DNA from: an uncultured Streptomyces sp.
GTDB taxonomy: Bacteria; Actinomycetota; Actinomycetes; Streptomycetales; Streptomycetaceae
Direction: 5' to 3'
Length of the DNA stretch: 9,881 nt
Assembly: GCA_946480485.1 (NCBI GenBank)
Contig: CAMLJW010000172.1
Span: 1 to 9,881, forward strand
In this document: one piece after another, positions 1 through 8,327 of the stretch
Position numbering within the stretch: position 1 is the first letter of the stretch
Layout of the letters: each line of letters starts with the position of its first letter
The notes under the pieces: generated by a model
Database searches by the model: none
Seen by the model: the letters and a program-made list of their open reading frames with translations, nothing else
Told to the model about the DNA's origin: nothing
Translations under genes and position numbers: made by a program

Positions 1-828
1 CCCACCGGGCGGCCGCCCGCGCCGAGCCTGTACGGCTGCGGCGGCGGGCGATCGCGGTGGACGGCAAGTGCCTGCGTGGCGCGAGGCGCCCGGACGGCAG
101 CCGGGTCTTCGTCCTGTCCGCCGTCCGTCATGGCGACGGTGTCACTCTCGCCTCTCGCGAGATCGGCGCGAAGACCAACGAAATCCCCGGCTCGCACCTC
201 TCCTCGACCAGATCGACGGACGCGGATCTCGCGGGGGTGGTCGTTACCGCCGATGCCCTCCACGCCCAACGCGACCACGCCGCCTACCTGCGCGAACGCG
301 GCGCTCACTACCTGCTGACCATCAAGAACAACCAGCGCGGCCAGGCCCGTCAACTCCACGCCCTGCCCTGGAAGGAGATTACCGTGATCCACCGCGACGA
401 CGACCGGGGCCACGGCCGTCACGAGCAGCGGCTCGTGCAGGTCGTCACCGTCGCGGGCCTGCTCTTCCCGCACGCGGCCCAGGGTCCTGCGGATCCAGCG
501 CCGTCGCCGTCTCTACGGAGCGAAAAAATGGTCCAGCGAGACCGTCTACGCCATCACCGATCTGCCCGCCGAGGAAGCGAACGCAGCCGAGATCGCGTCC
601 TGGGCTCGCGGGCACTGGACCGTGGAAAATACCGTCCACTGGTGTCGAGATGTCACCTTCAACGAGGACAAGTCCCAGGTCAGGACCCACAACGCGCCCG
701 CCGTACTCGCCGCCGTCCGCGACCTGATCCGCAGCGCGCTCAAGCTCGCCGGCTACGTCAACACCGCCGCCGGACGACGAGCCCACACCGAACGCCCCCG
801 CGTCCTCGCCCTCTACGGCATCACATGA
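1..828 (-). other. placeholder for strand note: no minus-strand gene over the transposase remnant
   Basis: I see no supportable minus-strand gene here. The minus-strand open frames in this stretch mirror the GC-rich codons of the plus-strand transposase remnant and match no family I recognise. Confidence 0.6.
1..828 (+). pseudogene. ISAs1-family transposase, 5'-truncated by window edge and frameshifted
   Basis: This is the C-terminal two thirds of a DDE transposase of the ISAs1 (H-repeat-associated) family, which would catalyse cut-and-paste movement of its own insertion sequence. The frame is open from position 3, so the true start lies left of the window. Landmarks of the family are visible: AVDGK with the first catalytic Asp at 60-62, VVTADALHAQ with the second Asp at 252-254, and HWTVENTVHW with the catalytic Glu at 625-627. 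The first frame reads well to HAAQ (codon 480-482). Reading must then move by one base, resuming at 484 as VLRIQRRRRLYGAKKW and running to TGA at 826-828. The extra base lies in GGG 482-484. The break separates the second Asp from the Glu, so the product is probably inactive. Programmed frameshifting or a sequencing error are alternatives. The rightward IS end is not firmly placed; the GGGGCCCTGGGG stretch near 855-866 is a possible terminus. Confidence 0.85.
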
Positions 829-1486
829 TCAAACCGGACGATCCAGGCACTCGCCGGGGCCCTGGGGTTCGGGGCACTTCTGCGAATTGTTTGTGACAGC
901 ATCCGGGGGCTTGACGGCCCCTCAAGAAGCCTCCCCGAGCGAGGCGGACGACGTCGAAGCGTCTTCCACGCTCCCCGCTCCGTCCCAGGTGGCGCGGATG
1001 TGTGTAGGGCTGTAACAGGTGCCTTGTACCTCGTTGGTCTGTCCGTGCAATTCGGATTCTCCAGTTGCTAAGGCGGTGCAGCTTGCGCGCAGCCGATGGG
1101 GTTCGAAGTTGCTGAAAACGTCTGGCGCCACTGCCCGTGGCTGGGTCAGTGGATCGCGGTGCCGACCTGGAAAATGATCAAAACAGCAAGTGACGTAAGC
1201 GAGGTCCGCCGCCTTGCGCGCTTTGGCGATGACGATGAGCAGGCCACCCCGCTGCAGGTCAACTTCATTCCCCGTGCACTCGGGATGCGATAGAGAGAGG
1301 CGGTGCGGGGGAGGTGGGGATGCTGCTACGCGCTTCGCGGGACCTTGAGCGCCCTCGGCATCTGTTCCACAAGATCTCTGCGGCAGCGCCGAGCGCTGAC
1401 AGCCGCGCGACGCTTTGAATTGACAGCCGTCTTGGCGATTCCTTCCACGTAGGTGCAGGTAGTGGCGGTGGACCATCAATGATCCG

Positions 1487-1518
1487 GGGAAACGCCGGTT
1501 TGGCTAACCGGCGATCCC
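1487..1518. terminator. long hairpin, possible terminator or structured site
   Basis: CGCCGGTT (1493-1500) pairs perfectly with AACCGGCG (1506-1513) around a 5-nt loop, TGGCT. Outside this, GGGA (1487-1490) pairs with TCCC (1515-1518) across a small 2/1 internal loop, giving 12 base pairs in all. No T-run follows on either strand, which is common for Streptomyces terminators. No intact gene ends nearby, so its role is open: a terminator for a decayed gene, a barrier to read-through from the IS, or a DNA-level site. Confidence 0.5.
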
Positions 1519-1545
1519 GCGCTATGTTGCTCGGCTTCGAAACTG

Positions 1546-1557
1546 TGTGGGCCCACA
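1546..1557. repeat. 12-bp perfect palindrome TGTGGGCCCACA
   Basis: Both arms match over six bases with no spacer. It lies about 270 bp upstream of the kinase start. The form suits a dimeric regulator, but no known operator was recognised and chance is possible in GC-rich DNA. Confidence 0.35.
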
Positions 1558-1730
1558 TGCGTCCACTCGTGTAGTCGGCCGTTGCAGCGCTGGCCCCGCC
1601 TCCACTCCGGCCTTCTACTACTCCGTCGGCAACGACACCGCCGCCGCGGGCGGCTGGCAGTCTCGCCCCGCGGCTGACCACGCCGGCCAAGGAGACGGGC
1701 GCGAGGCCGGTAGGGGTGAGGCGGCGGCGC

Positions 1731-1757
1731 GCGGTGTCTGCCTAACCCGGACACCGC
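1731..1757. promoter_or_regulatory. 8-bp inverted repeat upstream of the sensor kinase gene
   Basis: GCGGTGTC (1731-1738) and GACACCGC (1750-1757) are exact inverted repeats separated by 11 bp, so their centres lie about 19 bp (nearly two helical turns) apart. The downstream edge is 65 bp before the kinase ATG at 1823, where an operator or a transcript hairpin would be expected. It does not resemble the GGGCCGATCGGCCC sites elsewhere in the window, which would suggest a different regulator. A terminator for upstream transcription is an alternative. Confidence 0.4.
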
Positions 1758-1786
1758 CACTATCGTGAAGGGTGGAAGGCGCCTGA

Positions 1787-3556
<1,770 letters not shown>

Positions 3557-3584
3557 CCGCCGTCGGCTTGCCGGTGAGTCGGGC

Positions 3585-4286
3585 TCAGCGTGCCGGGCGC
3601 TCGCTCGCCTCGGGGTGCTCAAGGTGCGACGCGAGGACAGCGGCCTGGACCCGCCGCTGTACGCCGAGCTTGGCCAGGAGCCGGGAGATGTGGTTCTTGA
3701 CGGTCTTCTCGGACAGGTAGAGCTTCCTGCCGATCTCACGGTTGGTGAGCCCATCACCGATCAGGGCGAGGATGTCCCGCTCGCGCGGCGACAGGCTCGC
3801 CAGCTCCGGGGCGATGGCCGGTTCCCCGGACGGGTCGGCGCGCAGCGAGCGCATCAGCCGGGCGGTCGTCTCCGGGTCGAGCATGGATCGTCCGGTAGCG
3901 ACCGTGCGCACCGCCGAGACCAGGTCGGAGCCCCTGATCTGCTTGAGCACATAGCCGGCGGCCCCGGCCATGATCGCGTCGAGCAGCGCCTCCTCGTCGT
4001 CGAACGAGGTCAGCATCAGGCAGGCCAGCTCGGGCATGCGGCTGCGCAGCTCGCGGCAGACGGTGATGCCGTCGCCGTCCGGCAGGCGTACGTCGAGAAC
4101 GGCCACGTCGGGGCGGAGCGCAGGGCCCCGGGCGAGCGCATGCTCGGCGTTTTCGGCGTCTCCGACCACCGAGATGTCGGGTTCGGCGTCCAGGAGGTCC
4201 GTCAGACCGCGGCGCACGACCTCGTGGTCGTCGAGCAGAAAGACCCGGATCGGGTGCTCCTCGGTGAAGGTGCGCGGCTCGGCCAT
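3585..4286 (-). CDS. osdR: DevR/OsdR-like NarL-family response regulator
   Basis: DNA-binding response regulator, 233 aa. The start at 4286 (MAEPRTFTEE) is preferred over the longer frame to 4343 because GAGGGG (4297-4292 on the minus strand) sits 5 nt upstream and the receiver fold begins soon after. Receiver domain about 12-130: acidic pocket Asp19-Asp20, phospho-acceptor Asp65 (VLDVRLPDGDG), Thr93 and Lys115. These equal Asp54, Thr82 and Lys104 of M. tuberculosis DevR with a constant offset of 11. The C-terminal LuxR/NarL helix-turn-helix (about 162-220) reads LSPRERDILALIGDGLTNREIG and then SEKTVKNHISRLLAKLGVQRR, keeping the Lys and Lys-Asn pair that DevR uses to touch its DNA site. It is convergent with the kinase gene, its likely partner, and divergent from the stress-protein gene. 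Two dyads at 4375-4388 and 4411-4426 in its upstream region suggest self-control. The symbol follows S. coelicolor osdR; devR/dosR are the mycobacterial names. Confidence 0.9.
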   Translation of the reverse strand: MAEPRTFTEEHPIRVFLLDDHEVVRRGLTDLLDAEPDISVVGDAENAEHALARGPALRPDVAVLDVRLPDGDGITVCRELRSRMPELACLMLTSFDDEEALLDAIMAGAAGYVLKQIRGSDLVSAVRTVATGRSMLDPETTARLMRSLRADPSGEPAIAPELASLSPRERDILALIGDGLTNREIGRKLYLSEKTVKNHISRLLAKLGVQRRVQAAVLASHLEHPEASERPAR

Positions 4287-4374
4287 CTCGACCCCTCGTT
4301 CCCCGGAACGCCGGTAGGGCGGACTGCGGACTGCCCCTGACAACGATCGTCACGCGCCGGGGCCGGATGCACCA

Positions 4375-4388
4375 GGGCCGATCGGCCC
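4375..4388. promoter_or_regulatory. Candidate OsdR/DevR-type box, copy 1 (perfect 14-bp palindrome)
   Basis: GGGCCGATCGGCCC is a perfect palindrome centred 95 bp upstream of the response-regulator start and 128 bp upstream of the universal stress protein start. The identical 14-mer occurs at 5490-5503 before the acetyltransferase gene. It shares GGG, C, central W-W, G and CCC at equal positions with the mycobacterial DevR box core GGGACTWWAGTCCC. That the neighbouring regulator binds it is inference. Confidence 0.65.
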
Positions 4389-4410
4389 CTGTCGTGCCGG
4401 TGGCCGCGGT

Positions 4411-4426
4411 GGGGCCGGTCGGTCCC
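4411..4426. promoter_or_regulatory. Candidate OsdR/DevR-type box, copy 2 (imperfect)
   Basis: GGGGCCGGTCGGTCCC is an imperfect dyad matching the 14-bp consensus at 12 positions. Its centre is 37 bp from copy 1 and 91 bp upstream of the stress-protein ATG. Paired sites are usual upstream of DevR-controlled genes in mycobacteria. Its right arm also forms a second dyad: GGTCCC (4421-4426) with GGGACC (4432-4437) over a 5-bp spacer, so the protein-binding area may extend to 4437. Confidence 0.55.
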
Positions 4427-4509
4427 TGCAGGGGACCTGTGGCCCTTCCACGAAGACTGCTCGCGCAGGCACGCTCGAGTTATCAGCCGTTACTGAGGAG
4501 GTGGAGACC

Positions 4510-5415
4510 ATGACGCGCACGATCATCGTCGGCCTCGACGGCTCGCCCGAAAGCCGGGCCGCCGCCGAGTGGGCTGCCCGCGAGGCGAAGCTGCGCGGCC
4601 TGCCGGTCAAGGTGCTCCACGTGTGGGAGCCAGTTCCGGAGCCCATGGCACAGGCTCCGCTGCTCGGCGCCGAGACCCATCAGTACTGGACCGAGAAGAT
4701 TCCCCGCGATGCTGCCGAGGGTCTCCGGCTGCGCCATCCAGGCGTCGAGGTGATCGCAGAGCATCTGGCCGGTCGCCCGAGCGAGATGCTGTGCGAGGCA
4801 GCGAAGGGAGCCGAGTTGCTCGTCCTCGGCTCGCGTGGCCTGAGCGGGATCGGCGGGTTCCTGGTCGGTTCGGTCGGCCTCGCCGTCGTCGCGCACGCCG
4901 AGTGCCCCGTGATCCTGGTCCGGGCCGGTGAGCAGGCGGCGGACGAGCACGAGATGGACCCGGCGGGCATACCGTCGGCCGCGACGCGGTACCGGCCGGT
5001 CGTGCTCGGCATCGACATCGACAACCTCGATGCCTCGGTGTTCGAGTTCGCCTTCGACGAGGCTGCCCGGCGCGACACCAGCCTGCGGGCCGTGCACGGG
5101 TGGAGCCTGCCTCCGTACTACATGGACGGTCCCACCACCGACCTGGAACGGTACGGCCAGATCGCCCACTGGCACGCCTCCGCACTCGCCGAGGCACTGA
5201 GCTTGTGGCGGCAGAAGTACCCGTCCGTCGAGGTGGTCGAGGAGTCCCCATCAGGCAGCCGGGCGGGCCACCTGATCGACGCCAGCCACAGGGCCTCGCT
5301 GGTCGTCGTCGGCCGACGGATACGCCACCACCCGTTCGGGGTGCACATCGGTCCGGTCACACATGCTGTCCTGCACCACGCCACGGCCCCCGTCGCCGTC
5401 GTCGCGCACGACTGA
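4510..5415 (+). CDS. Tandem-domain universal stress protein
   Basis: Cytoplasmic universal stress protein (UspA family) with two domains, 301 aa. The ATG at 4510 is chosen over the in-frame GTG at 4501 because AGGAGG (4496-4501) then lies 8 nt upstream. Domain 1 (about 1-140) begins TRTIIVGLDGSPESRAAAEWA and contains the ATP-binding signature G-2x-G-9x-G-S at Gly107, Gly110, Gly120 and Ser121. Domain 2 (about 160-300) begins YRPVVLGIDIDN, but at the matching place reads GRRIRHHPFGVHIGPVTHAV, so the G-2x-G pattern is lost and nucleotide binding there is doubtful. Tandem proteins of this kind (for example M. tuberculosis Rv2623) belong to the DosR regulon and are tied to growth arrest, which fits the divergent DevR-like gene. 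Two candidate boxes lie upstream. The 179-bp gap to the next gene contains another box, so the downstream cluster probably has its own promoter. Confidence 0.9.
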   Translation: MTRTIIVGLDGSPESRAAAEWAAREAKLRGLPVKVLHVWEPVPEPMAQAPLLGAETHQYWTEKIPRDAAEGLRLRHPGVEVIAEHLAGRPSEMLCEAAKGAELLVLGSRGLSGIGGFLVGSVGLAVVAHAECPVILVRAGEQAADEHEMDPAGIPSAATRYRPVVLGIDIDNLDASVFEFAFDEAARRDTSLRAVHGWSLPPYYMDGPTTDLERYGQIAHWHASALAEALSLWRQKYPSVEVVEESPSGSRAGHLIDASHRASLVVVGRRIRHHPFGVHIGPVTHAVLHHATAPVAVVAHD

Positions 5416-5489
5416 CACACCAGCCCAAGGGCGACGGTCCGGCCGACCAGCCGCGCGGAGTACCAGGGATTTACAGGGCGGGCGCCGTA

Positions 5490-5503
5490 GGGCCGATCGG
5501 CCC
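5490..5503. promoter_or_regulatory. Candidate OsdR/DevR-type box, copy 3 (perfect 14-bp palindrome)
   Basis: An exact second occurrence of GGGCCGATCGGCCC, centred 98 bp upstream of the ATG at 5595. This is close to the 91 bp between copy 2 and the stress-protein ATG. It is flanked by GTA on the left and CCG on the right, so only the dyad core is shared with copy 1 rather than a larger duplicated block, which favours a functional site over a recent duplication. Confidence 0.65.
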
Positions 5504-5594
5504 CCGGCTGACCCGGACAGCCCACAGGGCGCTTTTGGGACGCGCTGGATGCTTGAAGCGTCGGCAGCGGCCGAGCGGCTCGGAGGAGACCACC

Positions 5595-8288
5595 ATGACG
5601 CACGATGTGCTCGACCACCTCCCGGTCCACGCCTTGCTCGCGGACGGCACCACCGTGTGCATACGCCCCGTGAGGCCCGACGATCACGAGCGGCTGCGGA
5701 GCTTCTACGAGGAGATGTCCCAGGAGAACCTGCGGCTGCGATTCTTCGCGGCGAGCCGCCGTTCCGCCGCGATGGCCGCCGACCGGGCCTGCACGCCGGC
5801 GCGCCCGGGCTACCGGGCCCTGCTCGCCGAGACGCGGGGCAAGGTGATCGGGCTCGCCGAGTACGACAGCGGCGGCGAGGAGGCTACGGCCGAGATCTCC
5901 GTCGCGGTCGCGGAAAGCGTGCACCACCGGGGCGTGGGCACCCTGCTCGTCGAGCACCTGGTCTCCGCCGCGCGCGCGAACGGCATCACCACCTTCACGG
6001 CCGACGCGCTGAGCGAGAACCATGAAGTGCTCCGGCTCTTCGCCGACCTCGGCCTGCGTACCGCCCGGCACTTCGACGGCCCCGACGTGCGCTGCACCAT
6101 TCGGCTGGACCAGGACGACGCCTACCTCTCGGCCGTGGAGGAGCGGGGCCGGGCCGCCGACGTGGCCAGCCTGCAGCCGCTCTTCCGGCCGGACGCGGTC
6201 GCCGTCGTCGGCGCCGGGCGCAGGCCCGGGTCAGTGGGCCGGGCGATCCTGCACCACCTGAAGGCCGGCGGCTTCACCCGGCATCTGTTCGCAGTGAACC
6301 CCGCCGCCACCGCGATCCTTGGCGTGCCCTGCCACCCGTCGGTCAGTGTCCTGCCCAGGACCCCCGATTTCGCGGTTCTCGCCGTGCCCGCCGCCGCGGT
6401 GCCGGCCACCGCCGAGGAGTGCGGCAAGGCGGGCGTACGGGCTCTCCTGGTCGTCACCGCCGGCCTCGACGCCGACCAGGCCCGGGCGCTCATGGCCGCC
6501 TGCCGCACGTACGGCATGCGGCTCGTCGGCCCGAACTGCCTGGGCATCTCCAACACGGATCCGCACGTCAGTCTCGACGCGACCTTCGCCGCCGACCATC
6601 CGCGCTCCGGTACGGCGGGGGTCGCCGTGCAGTCGGGCGGCGTCGGCATCGCGCTCCTCGACGGGCTGTCCCGCCTCGGCATCGGCGTGTCGACCTTCGT
6701 CTCCCTCGGCGACAAATACGACGTCAGCGGCAATGACATGCTCCAGTGGTGGGAGAGCGACGGCCGCACCGACCTCGCGCTGCTGCACCTGGAGTCGTTC
6801 GGCAACCCGCGCGCGTTCTCCCGCACGGCCCGGCGCGTGACCCGCCGTATGCCCGTGCTCACCGTGGACGCCGGCCGCACCGAGGCGGGCCGACGGGCGG
6901 CCGCCTCGCACACCGCGGCGGCCGCCACCCGCACCATGACCCGGCAGGCGCTGTTCACCCAGGCCGGTATCACCGCCACCCGCTCGGTCGGCGAACTCCT
7001 GGAAACCGCCGCCCTGCTGCACACCCAGCCGCTCCCAGCGGGTAACGGCGTTGCCGTCGTCACCAACGCGGGCGGCATCGGCGTGCTTGCTGCCGACGCC
7101 TGCGCGGAGGCGGGGCTCGCGCTGTCGTCGTTCGGCGACGAGCTGACCCATGACCTGCAGGCCGTGCTGCCTGACGGAGCCGCGATCGGCAATCCGGTGG
7201 ACGCCACGGCCGCGGTGACCGAAGAGCAGCTCAGCGCGTGTGTCGACCGGCTGATGACGTACGTCGGCATCGACGCGGTGCTCGTGGCCCTGGTGCCCAC
7301 GGCGGTCGCCGAGGCGACCGGCGACGACCTGGTGAGGGCGGTGACCCGCATCCCGGGACGCCGGGACCGGCCGGTCGCCGTCGTACGGCTGGAGCAGGGC
7401 GTTCCGGTGACGCTGCTGCCCGCATCCGACGGCGGCACGATCCCCTCGTACGCCGAGCCGCAGGCCGTGGCCCGGGCCCTGGCCCACGCAGCGCGCCGCG
7501 CCGCCTGGCTCAGCCGGCCCCTCGGCACGGTCCCGGAACTGGAAGGCATCGGCACGCGGCGCGCTCACGAGATCGCCGAGGAGCATCTCGCCGTGTGGCC
7601 GGACGGCGGCTGGCTCGACCCGCGCACCTGCGCGGAACTCCTCGACTGCTACGGCATCCCCCAGATTCCGTGGGCCTGGGCGGAGACAGAGGATGAGGCG
7701 GTCCTCGCGGCCCGGCGGCTGCGGGGCGCGGACGGCCGGGTGGTGCTGAAGGCGTACTGGCCGGGACTGGTGCACAAGACCGAGGAGCGTGCCGTCCATC
7801 TCGACCTCCAAGGGGACGCCCAAGTGCGGGCGGGCTTCCGGGATTTCGAGACACGGTTCGGCGACCTGCTGAGCGGGCTGATCATCCAGCCGCTCGCCGA
7901 GCGCGGCACCGAGCTGTTCGCCGGTGTCGTCCAGGACGAGGTCTTCGGGCCGCTCGTCCTGTTCGGGCTCGGCGGTACGGCCACGGAGGTACTGGCCGAC
8001 CACGCCGCCCGTCTCGCGCCACTCACCGACCACGACGTGCACGACCTGATCACGTCTCCGCGCTGCGCACCGCTGCTGTTCGGCTCGCGCGGCGGCCGGC
8101 CCGTCGACCTCCCTGGGCTTGAGCAACTGCTGCTGCGCCTGTCCCGGATGGCGAGCGACCTTCCGCAGCTCGCGGAGGCCGACTTCAACCCGGTCCTCGC
8201 GACACATGGCGCGGTCACCGTGCTCGACGCCCGACTGCGCCTGCTGCCGCGCCGGGTCCAGGACCCCTATCTGCGCCGACTCCGCTGA
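5595..8288 (+). CDS. GNAT acetyltransferase fused to ADP-forming acyl-CoA synthetase (Pat-like)
   Basis: Bifunctional-type protein of 897 aa in the protein lysine acetyltransferase (Pat) group. The ATG at 5595 has GGAGGAG (5582-5588) 6 nt upstream; the open frame runs back to 5100, but that part overlaps the stress-protein gene and is not used. GNAT domain about 10-170: acetyl-CoA loop HHRGVGTLL (110-118) and ENHEVLRLFADLGL. CoA-binding Rossmann domain from VAVVGAGRRPGSVG (203-214) to about 325. Middle ligase domains include SHTAAAAT at 438-445, whose His439 aligns with the phospho-His of acetate-CoA ligases (usual motif SHTGALAG). ATP-grasp part about 675-885: VVLKAYWPGLVHKTEE with His727-Lys728, GLGGTATEVL (791-800) and EADFNPVLA. 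Known relatives acetylate acyl-CoA synthetases and other proteins; here the GNAT domain is N-terminal, opposite to Salmonella Pat. It probably heads an operon with the CBS-BON and flavodoxin genes. Its substrates cannot be read from sequence. Confidence 0.9.
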   Translation: MTHDVLDHLPVHALLADGTTVCIRPVRPDDHERLRSFYEEMSQENLRLRFFAASRRSAAMAADRACTPARPGYRALLAETRGKVIGLAEYDSGGEEATAEISVAVAESVHHRGVGTLLVEHLVSAARANGITTFTADALSENHEVLRLFADLGLRTARHFDGPDVRCTIRLDQDDAYLSAVEERGRAADVASLQPLFRPDAVAVVGAGRRPGSVGRAILHHLKAGGFTRHLFAVNPAATAILGVPCHPSVSVLPRTPDFAVLAVPAAAVPATAEECGKAGVRALLVVTAGLDADQARALMAACRTYGMRLVGPNCLGISNTDPHVSLDATFAADHPRSGTAGVAVQSGGVGIALLDGLSRLGIGVSTFVSLGDKYDVSGNDMLQWWESDGRTDLALLHLESFGNPRAFSRTARRVTRRMPVLTVDAGRTEAGRRAAASHTAAAATRTMTRQALFTQAGITATRSVGELLETAALLHTQPLPAGNGVAVVTNAGGIGVLAADACAEAGLALSSFGDELTHDLQAVLPDGAAIGNPVDATAAVTEEQLSACVDRLMTYVGIDAVLVALVPTAVAEATGDDLVRAVTRIPGRRDRPVAVVRLEQGVPVTLLPASDGGTIPSYAEPQAVARALAHAARRAAWLSRPLGTVPELEGIGTRRAHEIAEEHLAVWPDGGWLDPRTCAELLDCYGIPQIPWAWAETEDEAVLAARRLRGADGRVVLKAYWPGLVHKTEERAVHLDLQGDAQVRAGFRDFETRFGDLLSGLIIQPLAERGTELFAGVVQDEVFGPLVLFGLGGTATEVLADHAARLAPLTDHDVHDLITSPRCAPLLFGSRGGRPVDLPGLEQLLLRLSRMASDLPQLAEADFNPVLATHGAVTVLDARLRLLPRRVQDPYLRRLR

Positions 8289-8327
8289 GTCAGCCGCGTC
8301 GGCCGAGCCAGCCGAGGAGGACTCACC

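Noticed and set aside
1..828. The minus-strand note entered in the feature list over the transposase remnant
   Set aside because: It is not a gene or site; it only records that nothing was supportable on that strand and should be ignored as a feature.
1099..1110. GGTTCGAA-like string resembling a tRNA T-loop
   Set aside because: No acceptor, D or anticodon arm can be built around it.
1096..1293. 65-codon plus-strand frame in the gene-poor gap
   Set aside because: No ribosome binding site before the ATG, no recognised family, and codon use weaker than in neighbouring genes. A remnant of an older gene remains possible.
922..1479. 185-codon minus-strand frame in the gene-poor gap
   Set aside because: Unrecognised composition without domain or start signal; likely an accidental open frame.
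4343..4350. ACGATCGT palindrome between regulator gene and box copy 1
   Set aside because: Only eight bases, with arms that do not extend; too short to call an operator.
5524..5543. Possible half DevR site TTTTGGGAC after box copy 3
   Set aside because: Only one half is present and there is no matching right arm at dyad spacing.
5100..5594. N-terminal extension of the acetyltransferase frame back to 5100
   Set aside because: It overlaps the stress-protein coding sequence in another frame and reads as low-complexity Arg/Pro/Gly-rich protein. The ATG at 5595 has a strong ribosome binding site and begins the GNAT domain directly.
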